64,000 bases of DNA from Blastobasis lacticolella (lineage: Eukaryota; Arthropoda; Insecta; Lepidoptera; Blastobasidae). The stretch is taken from positions 2,976,001 to 3,040,000 of the forward strand of contig LR990057.1 in the NCBI GenBank assembly GCA_905147135.1, written 5' to 3'. The notes beneath the pieces are model-generated. The model was not told the DNA's origin and made no database searches. It saw only the letters and a list, made by a program, of their open reading frames with translations. Below are positions 35,442 to 48,800 of this stretch, piece after piece. Positions within the stretch are counted from its first letter, which is position 1. Every line of letters begins with the position of its first letter. The position numbers and the translations under genes are program-made.

Positions 35442-35926
35442 CATACAGTAATAAAAACAAATTGTCTTCTAGCAGCGGTATCCCCGAACCAGTCATAGGG
35501 GCAGACCTTCAAGAAACAAACGTACATTTCAAACTAGAACACAACAGTGCAAGCATTGTTGTTAGGCGCGAGAAATAGATAAGGCGGTGGTAATTGAACC
35601 AATTTATTATTAATTATCAATATTTTTGGCGTTTAAGCGATATGGCCAATAAACAATTTAAACGTTGATATGCCAGACCTTGAATAGAAGAACTTTTAAT
35701 CAAATGACAATTTTTACTTTAAAATATATTTCGTACTTAGTCCTTTAAAAATTAGCTCAGTGGAGTTTTGATTTTCTAAGTAACCATCTCAAAGGCAGGA
35801 TACACATTCATGCCCCCACTGGTGTTGCGTATGTCCATAGATGGCGGTGATCACACGCCATCAGGTGCCTTTGCCGTCATTCTAATATGTTAGTTATTGT
35901 AAATATACATACGAATAACTCGGTAA

Positions 35927-36380
35927 AGAGCGTCAGTGACCAGGCGGTAGAGTATCCGACTTGTAAGCGAGAGCTACCCGGTTCGAATCCCGCTGGGGCC
36001 ATGTACCAATGACTCTTTCTGAGTGTATGTATCTAAAATTTGTATGCCGATGGCAGGTCACAGAGGCTCAAACTGTACCTAACAACTGTATAACCTGTGT
36101 ACCACAAATTAATAAATGATTATGAGTTATGGACATTATCTGAATTCTAACCGATGCTCTTACGGTATGAGAAAACCTCGTGATGAAACCTGCAAATTCA
36201 GGCAACTGAATGTGTAACCATGATCCAATCTGGTCAGGTTCCCCAGGTAGCAGGGTCACGGATCAGATGGTAGTCGCCTACTGTAATTACCTGATCGTCA
36301 AATCCTGAATCATGTTCAAGGCGAACCCGGGGCCCTCGTCCTCGAAAGCACAACCGGGACATTAACGCTAAGATGATTAT
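35927..36380 (+). mobile_element. SINE-A with about 95-bp internal insertion
   Basis: Head 'gagcgtcagtgaccaggcggtagagtatccgac' with B box 'ggttcgaatccc', body broken at about 36026-36122 by an insertion, 3' end 'acattaacgctaagatgatt'. Lies only 370 bp upstream of the BGRP gene 1 start codon. 35442-35926 is unassigned. Confidence 0.8.
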
Positions 36381-36410
36381 TTATACATATAAACAACATT
36401 AAATAATATT

Positions 36411-36612
36411 TGCTCGCGGTCAGTGGTGCTAAAATGTAGCTGCCCAGCTTATCCATGGTGTTTTGTCTTTAACAAAAAAAAAATATTTTGTAATATTTTA
36501 TCATTGTAATATAAAAAAAGTTCTCAAGCGACAGAGAACAAAAATAGGTGCCCAGCGAAACCACAGACCTAAATCCGCCGCTGCTACATTTTAGCACCAC
36601 TGATCGCGAGCA
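36411..36612. mobile_element. MITE in the BGRP gene 1 promoter
   Basis: 'tgctcgcggtcagtggtgctaaaatgtagc' at 36411-36440 is mirrored by 'gctacattttagcaccactgatcgcgagca' at 36583-36612, one mismatch in 30. Ends about 107 bp before the candidate transcription start. Confidence 0.85.
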
Positions 36613-36710
36613 AGTCTTCGTTCAAGCTCCATCCGTGTCTACGCCCCGTGTTCATTGCACCTTTAATCTGCGCAGACGCATAAACAGTAGCAACCTCCGC
36701 GCCGTGTCAT

Positions 36711-36726
36711 CCTCGGTCAGTCAGCC
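36711..36726 (+). promoter_or_regulatory. Candidate initiator (TCAGT) of BGRP gene 1
   Basis: 'ggTCAGTcag' matches the arthropod initiator consensus and would start transcription near A36719, giving a short 5' UTR of about 34 bases. No convincing TATA box stands at -30; 'cataaaca' near 36678 is the nearest AT-rich run. I saw no clear kappa-B site between the MITE at 36411-36612 and the ATG. Speculative without transcript data. Confidence 0.35.
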
Positions 36727-36752
36727 GCCAACCACCGCTGTGGACGGACGTC

Positions 36753-36888
36753 ATGTCGTACTCGAGAGCCCTGTGCTTCCTCCTCTTCGCGGCGTGGGTG
36801 GACGCCCAAGCGAGAGCACCCCAATATACCGTCCCACCAGCGAAACTTGAAGCCATATATCCTAGAGGACTCAGGGTGTCTATACCAG
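36753..36888 (+). CDS. BGRP: BGRP gene 1 exon 1: signal peptide and start of CBM39
   Basis: Encodes [20 protein letters not shown], a typical signal peptide (hydrophobic core residues 6-15, cleavage likely after Ala18 or Ala20), then the N-terminal CBM39 strand with the family motif '[14 protein letters not shown]'. The ATG is chosen because it gives a full signal peptide directly upstream of the conserved mature N-terminus. The exon ends in phase 1 at a strong 'g|gtaaga' donor. An in-frame GT donor at the same place in the paralog supports the boundary. Confidence 0.92.
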
Positions 36889-39800
36889 GTAAGATCTCTT
36901 TTTATTTGTGTACAAAAAACTGATAAAAAGGTGACAGGCCGCCAGATGGATAGTGATGCGCATATCCTTTACGAATATATACATATATTACGTTTAATAA
37001 AACAAAATTCAGAACAGTACATTAAAATTACATAGGTTTATCCAACGAATTCGTCCGCATTAAGTTCGGTTATATGCCATTTTCCCGCGGGAATCAGGCT
37101 GTGTGCTGTGTGGCTGAGTTTGTTCTGGCTTCTAGCCAGATCACTGCAAAACTTCGTTAGAATCAGTGAAAATATTAAAAATAACCCATTTACAAACTTT
37201 CTCATATAAAGCTAGCACCAGTATAAGATGTTTGTTACATTAACCTTGAAAGGTTATTCAACTTGCTAGAATTACACTGACCTGTAGAAAAGATGGAAAA
37301 GATTGTCAGATGGAACTATTTATTTCAAGTTTGTTTTGTTATGAGAGAAATAGGTGGGTCTGCTTAGACATAGGTACATGAGTCAGAGTCAGTTTATTTC
37401 AAGTTTTCTTGGTACAATTGAACACAAACAAAATAGGTACAATACCTCGAATTCAGTTGGCAAACTTGATCATTATTAATACTTACCTACTCATTAGCCA
37501 CGTAAAACCTGTTATCAGAAATTATCATCATGTTTTTTATTTATAAATAAGGAATTTGAAGGAAAATCCAGAGTTTATTATGAGGAAAGAGATGATCAAC
37601 ACGGGTTATTGCTTCTGCAATTATGTATGTGTCATTTGGCTTCAAGGTGAGGCTTATTTGACTATTTTGAAAGTTGACAATTTTGTATAAGTATAGCGCA
37701 TACATTTTTAGCCACAATTATTAATAGGCATGCAAAAGTTACACGCTGTCAAAAGTTATAGGTACCTTTAGTCAAAATTGAACTTTGTAATTTAAAAAAA
37801 TATCTATTCAATAAAGTCAATAAAGTAAATCTATCCATCAGAACGTAACTCAAAAACTACTATAAGTTTTCTAGGCGATAAACCTACGTATAAATGATCA
37901 TGAGAAACTACACGTAGGTACATATTATTAACTTGTACAAGTCACAGCGATTCACTAGTCAATAATAAAAACACTGGAATTTCCTGTTTTGTGCGTGTCA
38001 TTAGCGCACATCTGTTACACACAGTATTCCAAGACTATACATAATAGTTTAAAAAGATCAAGATGCAGAGCTGTTATCTAATTTTTTATACTTATTTTAA
38101 TTTTATTATAATGACCTTTTCTGTTTGAACGAATAAAATAATTAGTGTTTAATATATTACAAAAGAATTGGATATGAAGTTGATCGAAGTCATGACTGTC
38201 AGAATATTACAATAGAGAGCAATATTAATTATCCATGCCACGTGAGACTTCGTTGCTGTATCTATATACATAACATTGTAAAACTTTCAGAACTCAAGAA
38301 CGTACGAAGTAACAATACTTTCTCTGTAAACAGTACTTTTCACCTTACAATTCGTAATTTTTCCTAAATTCCTAAAAACTTACATTTGGTAATTTTCCTT
38401 CTTCGCAAAAACTGTCAAGATATTTGATTTACATTTATGAAAAAAGAAACTTCCGAGATGCACAAATTGTTCGGGCCAAGCTTCGATAAATTCAAGCGGG
38501 CCCCATTTGTTTCATGTTAATTCGTTCCCGGATTAACACGGGTAATAACTCCGGTTATCCTGATTTATGTGTTCTCGTTGAATAGGTAATACAAATCAAA
38601 ACAGTCCCTGAGCTTTATAATTTCAAGTAAACTGTAGCTATACAGTCATGGGTATAAATAATGTTTTTATACTACTGGGGTGGCAAACACGCTTACAGCC
38701 TGCCTGATGGTAAGCAGTCACCGCAGCCTATGGACAATTGCTAAACCAGGAGCATCAACCACGCGCTGCCTACCCCGTTAAAACCTTTACACCCTTTTCT
38801 TGAAAAACTCTAAGAATAAATGATATGCAATGATTTTGTATAAGCCATTATAGATTTAAGAACCCTTGTCTGTTTCATCAGCATCATCATCCTGGTAGTC
38901 AATCCCAGCTTCGGCCAAGGTCCGTTTTCTCTTCGTTCTCCACTTTGACCGAGTTCACCCGATGGACTTAAGTGGTCTGCCAAAGCTCAGTAAGAGCTAA
39001 AATTCGGTCGAACTCTAAAATAAAACCAAACAAAATACCTGGTGCTAATGATATCAAGACTGTGCCAGGCAACAATGCGGTGCCAAGCAACAATGGAAAA
39101 TTGGAAGGGTAAGGTCTGTCAAAATACAAAAACAATAACAGATAAATATCGTGACGTAACATCGTGTCGTCGAATACCTAAATATACTTTCTTTCTTTCT
39201 TCTTTCTAAAAGAAATTAACTGCTTATTCCTCATCTAAATCCCGGTTGTGCTCTCGCTTACAAGGGCCCGAGATGCGCCATGATCCAGGCTTTGGCAGAT
39301 TTGTAGCCGTATTCACAATGGCTCGGAAATCGGATTCGGATACGGAATCGACAAAGGACCCCGCAAAAGTTCTTAGTAAAATGTGGCTTCAGTTAATTTT
39401 GATGAAGTTTTTAGAGTAGAGTAGAGTTTCCGTGGAATCTATCGGGATTCTTATAACAGTTTTCGAATCGATCGATACGGAATTTGGTGTCGAATCGTTC
39501 GGAAACGGTTTCGAATCATTGTGAATATGGCTACAGGTAATGACTGTCGTCTGAATGTGCACGTTTCCTCGCGATGTTTTACCTCACCGTAAGGAGCATC
39601 GATTTTTTTTATTATTGTCTACGCACACGGACGGACGGTGAAACTGATGGAAAGCGACCACCGTCTTCCAGGACATCTGCAACATAAGGGAGCGGATGTG
39701 GTGCCGGCTATTGAGGTACCTATAGAAATGCCCTTTGAATTTTGCGGTTACTGCTTGTACCAAATATTTAGCTTGATAGCCCCCGGCGTAAAAAGGGTTT

Positions 39801-42800
39801 TTAGAAGTTTGACGTTTTAATTATTCCTTATCTGTTATCTTTAATTTAACTAGCGACAGTTAAAGGCTGCCCCCAGGTGTTCCTGTATTCCACAATTCAT
39901 AATTCGCAATATTCGCCGACCACTCTTGGTTGACGGACGTTTCCCGGCTTTTTGCGCGGCGCGAGTAAAGACCCACCTTTATCATTATTTGTCCGAGTGT
40001 CAGCTGCCATATCCAAAAACATTTTTCCGGTGAATCAAATTGTTTGTTTCGTGCTGACGGAATGAAAATGCGTTTTTATGTAGTACTAGTGGATCGGCGC
40101 GACTTTGTTCGCGTACACCCACTTTAGCCCTACCTACTCTTTTTCTTGCTCATAAACCTTAATCTTGAATCACTCTTTGTTTTGTTGAAAACCGCATTAA
40201 AATTCATATCTAAGCGTACATAAATTCACAGGGACAGACGGCGGGAAGCGACTTTGTTTTATACTATATATAGATTGGGTAAAGGTAGAGTAAGGGTAGG
40301 ACAACACGCGAACGTAGGCGCGGCGGGCCAGCTACTACCTAATAATATAATAATATGAATTTAGGTAGATGTGTACCTAAGAGTTTAAATTAAAAAGAAA
40401 CAGCTGCCCGCTGCTTCATTCGCATGGAAGGGGCATCAAACGTGGCACATAATAATGTGTTGTAGTTTTCCGATCAGAAGGATGAGGTAGCAAGCGGATT
40501 GAACTTTGTCGAAGTACATCAACCTTCCTTCATTTCAAATTATTTCGACAAGATTCCAACCGATTCTGTTTGCACACAGATTACGACTACCTACGTGAGG
40601 GTAAGAGGGTACGAGGTTTGTCCTCACAGTGACAACACCTGGCTTTCTGCAGACTTAAATGAAACCCAAACGTATTGCAGGTGTTAGGGGCGACAGTTAC
40701 CACTTTCCTGATGGAAAATGGTAACCACCTGATGTTGGCCTATTGCGTCGTTTGTCACTGGGTTCTGTTAAACATAGCTTTTTACCGGCGACTTCGTCCG
40801 CGTAAAATTCGGTTACTACCTTCCGGACGGAACATTAATATTCGAGAAAAACTACAGCATAAGTTATTCATAATGTAGCTTTCATTAAATAAAATAAAAA
40901 ATTAAAATCGATTACACTACTTAATCGATGAATTTCAGTTTATCCCGTACAATAAAATAATCAAATCTTTTCTCTTTATAATATTACTATTAGTAATATA
41001 AGATAAGAAAGTAATAAAACATACACATGGACAATAATGGACATGGACACCCACACACGTCACACTCACAACAAGTCCATAATTAATAAAAAAAAAAAAA
41101 AAAAAAACAATGTAGGAATACATAGACTGACGACAGGGCGTAAGCTATCACGTTATATATCAGTGAAACGATCTGATAATGGTCCCGGGAACCCATTGGA
41201 TGCAGGCAACAGTAATCAATATGGAGTTATTTATGTAAGGCGCAATGGTTCCGAAACTGTGTTTCGTGACGCCCTTGTGGCGTCATTTTCATTGTAAGTA
41301 GCAGTCATTATTATTATTATTATTATCTTTATTTAAATTTTGTTCCAAAATTTAAATTTTTACAGTATAAATATAAAATATACACATTATAGAAAACCGA
41401 ATTCTGTTAAGATTTTTACATAATATATAAGTACCTCGTAGATATACAGGCTGTCCGGTAAAAATCTGTTAAGATTTTTACAAAATATATAAGTACCTCG
41501 TAGATATACAGGGTGTCCGGTAACGAATGGATAACCTTGAAATGTCTTATTGTATAACTTATGAACTTTCAGATAAAAATATATCATAATTAGTACCTAT
41601 GATTTTTTTTTTAATAAGTCTATTTTTGTTTAGCTTATTTTACTTTTATGAGCACTACGATCAGAAATGAAATGAAATGAATGAATAGATAAACAGTAAA
41701 TAACTATTAGTCTAACTATTGCACTTTTTTATTAAAATAATAGCAAATGAATTAACTTTAGAACAAATTTGCAAAAAATATTTTTAAACAATGTTTAAAC
41801 ATCTTGGGTATAAAAAAAATTATGAATACTTAGGTACTACTTATTATATACTTTATATCATATTTTTTTCTGAATGGCCATAAGTGATACTATAAGACAT
41901 TTAAAGGTTATCCATTCATTACCGGACACCCTGTTTAAGAACTCTCAGAGACGGTCAACGCATTCGTAACTCAAGTATTGCTGATGTCTATAAGCGGCGG
42001 TGACCACTTTCTATCAGGTAGCCCGCTTGCCTGTGTATCTGCCGTATAACATAAAAAAAACTCACGAGTGCCACCAGCAACGGGGCGAGACCCAAGCTAC
42101 TAACAGTTAGGGCTACAGAGACAGGAACCTCCTGACGATACGCAAAGTCTCCACGCATACCGCTTTCTGTATCTGGCTCTTGACCCAACCATCTAGCGAG
42201 AGACTCTTAAGGTTTTGGTGTTGCTTATTGTTATTGTCACCTCCATTCTGCGAGGATCTGCTTTCATGCTTCTCCTCCTCTTCGCCTGGCCAACCTAGCG
42301 TCGTAAACCGTAGGCCCTTGCATCCAACTCAGATATATCAATCTATAGCTTCTTGGAGGTTGGGCCACTCGCAGGAATTGTAGTAATCAAGTCCATCCAA
42401 ATATATCAAATCGATTTAAAACATAGGCATTTTTTCGCTCCATTGTAGAACTTAGGTATCTTACTATGTCACCTAACATATAGGTCACGTACAAACCTAT
42501 TAATCCGAAAGCGAGATAGGTATTTAAAATTTCAAAACTTAAGCCTTTTTTTAAGAAGGTTAATGATTAATGAAAGAAATTCATCAAAGAAAGCATTCAT
42601 CATGTTGGAGTTAATAAATATCTTCTAGATCTAAGAACAGCGATCTCTTAGAAGGGCGTCACAAATAAAAAAAATTGGTGTATAGAGAAAGTCACTAAAT
42701 AAAAATTATTGGGAACCCCTGATAGGCCTTTGAATAGGTCATTTCTTTTTACCCCACTGTTTTCCCTAAGGAAATGAAACGGAGATTTTAAAAGCATTTT

Positions 42801-45800
42801 TATTCGCGGTATCGCAAATTATCTCCAAACGAAATCGACACGAAATGGGCCGAATTAAATGCCTGATGGAAGAAAAATGGAGATACGTGTTCCGGGTGAT
42901 AATGATGATGATGGTGACGACGATGAAGGTATTGAGGAACGGCTAGCAAATATAGGACATGTGATATTGGTAGATTATCAAAATTGTCAATTCCATACCA
43001 GATTGGGCTCAATTCCAGTTTTTTTTATGTATTACGGCAGACAAACAGGCAAGCGAGCCACCTGATGGAAAGTGGTCACCGCCGCCTATGGATGCTACTA
43101 ATGCGTAAAGAGATCTCTAATATACCTCTTGAACAATCCCATGTTATAGTCCAAAGGAAATACTTTGGCTATTGTGGATAATTATTTACAATTGTAGGTG
43201 ATTTTTCTGTTGACTGATTATACAAAAATATGTGACAGACAACCAACAGCTTATCTAATTAAAATGATGAACTTCTGGCATTCCGATGTTTATGACATAA
43301 TTCACTTTTTGTACAAAAAGCTCCGATTTGTAACTACTATCAACTCTGTGACAAAAATGTATTTATTTATTTATTCACTTACAACGTAATAAACATTTAG
43401 AGTCCAACCAATGTAAAATCATGTATACCAACAACGTGATCGCTGCAATGAATACCAATTCATTAGTGTTCTTTCCTATTGCAAAGATTACAAGTCGCTC
43501 AAAGACTTCATTCCCTCATTTCCCTGTAGAGCAATCTAATATTACCCAACAGAACGTCATGCTCATTAAAAGTAGACGTCAAGGAAAGGACAGCCCTGGA
43601 GATTAAGACAGCGTCCAGCACTAATTAAACTTCAAGGAATTATTTGCGACGACATTACTTATGAAACTCACGCAACTGTCTTTTGTTTTTTACTTAAGCT
43701 TGATTACTTATTTGTCAAAGGGGTCTGTTTCACTTTGTTATTTGAGATTGTTGAAGGTAAAATTGCTTTAGCTTCTTCAAAAAGTCAAAAATTCAAAAAG
43801 TCTGGTGTCTTTGTAGTATAATTTTTTAGTTTATATTTTGTTGTAGATTGGATAACATTGAATGTGTAAACATGATCCAATCTGGTCAGGCTCCCCTGTT
43901 ATCAGGGTTGCGGAGGTCGCTCCACTGCAATTACCTGATCTGCCAAATCCTGGATCCTGGTCAAGGCGCACCTCGAGCCCTTGCGTGCTATCTTAGATCC
44001 GGAATATTGACATTTGAAACCATGATAATTTAGATGAGGAATAAGGAAATAAATCTTTTACACATTACATTAACGCTAAGATGATTATTATTTATTTAAA
44101 AGCGAAAATATTTAGTATAAACGCAAATCTCATTAAACTTTAATATTGTTAGGGCATATCGCTTTGCCTGTCTTTCTCATTTACAAACTCAAATGTAATT
44201 TGTCAATGGGCTTCCGATGGATACGATGGAACAAGTACCTATCGAGTTGAGAGTTCAGAGTCCTTTAGTTATTTTCTTCAGGACAGAGTTGTCATGAAAT
44301 GAGCGACGCCATATTTTTTTAGTCTTTTTGTTGCTATTTACTTACTATAGTATTTAGCAACAAAAAGACTATCTCTACTCTTACTCTTACTCTACTACTT
44401 TTGTTAGTATTTTTGGACTATTTATTATAAAGTCTTTTTCTATACTACTCAGTGACATACGAGCAAACAGTCCACGTGATGGTAAGTGGTAACTGTCGCC
44501 CATAACATCTACAATATATAATAGATATCGTGCAATACTGATAATACATACACTACTTAGCTGTTGGTGGTAAATAATCTAAGTCTGCTAGTTTCAGTTT
44601 CATCATATTCATAATAAATCAGCCGTACGTGTCGGGTAATTTGGGATTCATAGAGCGCCGATGTATTATTAACCACCATCAACTTATTTTTTTGTACTAC
44701 AAATAACCACCAGCTAACACCTCCAGGCTGGAGCACTTAATTTGTTCATTATAGAGACACCACTACACACATAAAAACAATACTAGCGATTTTGTAAAGG
44801 CTAAATAAAATAAATGTATTCATCATTATTTTTAAATCAGCCCATGTTAGGAAGCGATTGTATGGAAAAACTAAAAATTTCTCGCCTATGAACACCTTTC
44901 TGTAGATGAAATAATGTTTAAGCTAACCGATTTTAAACTTTAAATAGTTTCTGTTTTTCCCTATGTTCATTACAAACATACTAAATATCAATTTTAATTT
45001 TACACAACTGTACGTCTAACATTCAACGACAAACAACAAATTTCAGCTAACGTAAGCAAATATAAGTAGGTACCTAAGTACAGTAAACAAAGACAGGTAA
45101 CATCAAACGTCACAGAGTAATTAGCAAAAATTAAAATGGCAGTGGTTTCCCTCTATACGAGACAACGTTTAAAAACCGAATAAAATTAGATTACATTCTA
45201 TTTATTTTCTTGCACACACATTTTCTTAACACTGCATAACAAGCACTACTCTTCTAATCACAGATTTAGGAAAATGTACAGCCCAGGAACATACCAAGTC
45301 CCACGATATAATACAATGATAAAGGTCGACTTTAAATTCTAGAATTGTATCTATTGATCATATATTGTGTACCCACAAGGTATATTCTAATACAGAGTAA
45401 TATTATACCCAATCTTCTGTACCAACCTTTTTTGTGGGCTTCGAACCGGTTGGGCAGTCGATTAGCTTGGCGACTCCTGGAGTGAAGTTCAACGACATTG
45501 CATAACTTTTTCAAAGGCGCCTCTTTACGGTACCAGGGTGCCATCGACCTATAATTGTCGTGGGATTTCACGCCAGATTAGGTGTGCGGTTGACTGTAAA
45601 GCTATTAGAATTACAACTAAGTTTCGAACAGAATTTGTTAGTTAATAGTTCTTTTCGGGACATTGGACACCATGTTAACTTTATTATGGTATGAGGGCTG
45701 AGTGTGAGTTTTGCTTCGACTTTACTTTACTATCGCGTTTGCGTTTACGTCGAAATTAGTATGAATAAATAACTACATTTACGTACCACTAGATGGCGCT

Positions 45801-48800
45801 GTACATTTTTTTAATACAAATTTTCACGTAAACGCAAACGCGATAGTAAAGTAAAATCGAAGCAAAACTTACACTCAGCCCTATGGTGTATGTTTTGTTT
45901 TCATACTGCTCAGTGAATTAGCAGACAGCCAAAGCCCGCCCGATGATAAGCGGTAATTGTTACCACTTTTCGTGCAATTATTAAGGCAGACTAATGTTAG
46001 TCAAAGCCTAGAGCGTTACTTCGTCTTGAAACCAACGATAATAAAAAGAACACACATTTTGAATTTCTTATATGCGATCGTTCAAAATACATAGCCAAAA
46101 GGGAACAAGAAAAAAGCAATGGTTTTAGCACAGAGAAAACAAATACTATGTATGTATTTAGGCTTATAAATTACTAATGTCGCAGTTACAATTGGCCTGA
46201 ACATATGACATTGGTGTGTGTGTGTTTTGTGAATGTGTAGGTATTCACTTTAATGTAAAAATATAAGGATAATCAAGTTATGAGCGTGTTTCTCAATAAA
46301 TGTAAGCATTCAATTGAATAAATCAAGATAAAGGTAACCTGAACTAGACAAACAAATTTCGTAACTTTTCAATTGATCAAATTACTCGGTCCGAAGTCTT
46401 TGTTTTCCTTAATTCGTTATAACTTTGTGTCAATCAATGTAACAATAAAAGTACTTAAATGTGTTTCAAACTTTCGCAAACATTGTTCACACAAATTGAG
46501 GAAACAAGAAAGGATCGCTGTACCTATTTTATATTTTGCCACGTTGTAGGGGGTCGTTAGTAAGTAAAGTATGAATTTTTTTTCATGCCAGTAAGGTGAC
46601 AAACAAACTTACGGCCCGCCTGATGGTAAGCTGTCACCGCAGCCCATGGACGTTTGCAACACTTGCAACACCAGAGGCATCACTCACGCGTTGCCGACCA
46701 CGTAAAAACCTTTTCACCCTATTCAAGAACTCCATGAAAAAAGTTTCCAGGTAGTCATACCACAACCTTAGTGAGCGTGGGAGAAAGTTTCTTTGGAACC
46801 GCACAATTCGCGACCAATTTGGCTCCAAGTTCTTGGCGAGCGGTGCTGTGATAAATACATACCTTCTCCACTTTCCAGATGATGAATTCTCGCTGTTCGC
46901 GTTCCACGGCAAGTTGAACGAGGAGATGGACGGATTAGAGGCTGGCCATTGGGCCCGGGACATCACTAAGGCCAAAAACGGTCGGTGGACATTCAGAGAC
47001 CGTAACGTCAAGTTGAAGCTCGGAGACAAGGTCTACTTCTGGACGTACGTGATCAAGGACGGCCTAGGCTACAGACAGGACAACGGCGAATGGACCGTCA
47101 CTGGTGAGCAAAATGATGTTTGGACGTTTTCAGACACATGGTCATTTCACGCGCAAAAACTTTTTGGTGCTTGTTCACAGGTTTCGACCGTAATTTTATC
47201 ATCATAACCATGATTGCCGTGTGGTGTCCGGCAGAGTAGAATAGCACCAACCCCTTACACCCGTGGGTGTCGTACAAGGCAACTAATGTTTCCGAGGCAA
47301 AAGTTGTAGAGTCTCCGTAGGCTGGAAAATGGTCTGCAGTGTTTCCCATCGTTATATTTATAGCACTGCAATCTCCAACCCGCATGCCCAGCGTGGAGAT
47401 TATGGCAATAACCTCCCCTTTCGTGGGAGAGAAGTCTCCGTAAGCTAAAAAATGGGCAGCAGCGTTTTCCATCATTATATTTATAACACTGTGATTTCCA
47501 ACCGCTTGTCAAGCGGAGAGATTATGGCAATAACCTCCCCTTTCGTGGGAGAGGCCCTAAGCCTATTACACTATTAGTCTGGTATAAATGTTGAAAAACA
47601 TGTACTTACAACTAATTGTTCTGCGGAAATCAGCAATAATGTATTTTTTTTGTAAATAATGTGTTTACCTGTTATTGGACAGGCACTAACAAAACAATTG
47701 TAATACCTTAGATTTCGGTGTTAGATTTAGTGTACATCTGTTGGTAAAACAATAAAATAAAATAAATAAGTCCTGCAGTAGACTGTTATGGGCTGTGATG
47801 ATGATGACCACCCAAGATTCCGTAGCCAACTCAACCCAAATATGGTAGTGATACCAGCTAGATCATACGTAAATCTGAAAATGGGCAGCCGCGTTTTCTA
47901 TTTTACCGTTATTAAAGCTACCTTTAAATTAATATTCCTGTGCAGCTGTTAAAAGGTTTCATAGCATGTAACATATTTTTCAAAAGGGAATAAAGTAAAA
48001 ATAGTTTAAAATAATAATAATATGAAAATAGCTTGTAGTTATTTTTTATTTCAATTCAAAGTAATTTTGTCAGTTTTCCTTTTAAAAGTCACAATGGTTT
48101 TTTGAACTTAAAAATAGTTAACATGATGTGCACATATGATGATGATGATCTAAAGTTTAAGAATTAGTTATTGGTGCCTTCTTTTAGCCAATTCTATTTG
48201 TTTACCTAATATCCTGAATGTGGCAGTAGCACCAAAACATTTTTTTTTCTAAAAGTGGTCATGTACTTATGAACGCGACTGTATCCGTTTCCTAACACTC
48301 CTTCATCACCACTGTCCAGAATTCGTGAACGAGGATGGAACGCCAGCCAACACCAATCTGGTGCCTACTCCAGAACCTCCTCAACCTGGCCCTGGACCTA
48401 AACCTGATGTCACCACCGACCCACCCTGCCAAGTCTCCCAAACTCAGGTCGCAGGTCGCAACGCAGTGTGTAAGGGTGTCCTACTCTTCAGCGAGGAGTT
48501 TGAAAAGACCGGACTGAAGGACCTTGTCAATTGGGAACCCGAAATAAAGTTTGTGGACGAACCGGTTAGTGTTTTGTGTTTTTAATCATCAAAGCAATAG
48601 TTATCATACGATGCTGTAGCTGTAGTTTTGTGAGGTTGTGGGTACAGATTTCGTAATTTCTATTTCATTTTATTTTATTTTTAATAATACGGAAAAACCA
48701 ACAGCTTTTAATATAAGGCATATAAAATTCAAATAAATACAAAAAGCCAATTACAGGTTGTCACTGACAGCAGTATCATAAGATAATAATAATTGCAACG

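Larger units (their letters stand above)
36889..46878 (+). other. Intron 1 of BGRP gene 1 (about 10 kb, repeat-filled)
   Basis: Separates the signal-peptide exon from the CBM39 exon. It holds partial LINEs, a MITE nested in a SINE-A copy, a 427-bp inverted-repeat element, a 57-bp-arm MITE, poly-A at about 41090-41107 and a short hairpin at 44321-44370. I see no nested gene. The equivalent intron of gene 2 is only about 1.2 kb, so most of the length is likely acquired transposon sequence. Stretches 37216-38664, 42380-43015, 43170-43850 and 44530-45690 show nothing I can name. Confidence 0.85.

Noticed and set aside
35927..36001. A functional tRNA gene
   Set aside because: The A/B-box sequence is the head of a SINE-A copy, followed by the SINE body; the cloverleaf does not close.
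41037..41297. 86-codon frame with a poly-Lys run
   Set aside because: Caused by a poly-A stretch at about 41090-41107; no family resemblance.
46634..47029. 131-codon minus-strand frame across BGRP exon 2
   Set aside because: Its first half is antisense to the CBM39 exon and its second half is a LINE tail; not a separate gene.
47098..47512. Overlapping minus-strand frames in intron 2
   Set aside because: They lie entirely in retroposon C and read its antisense.
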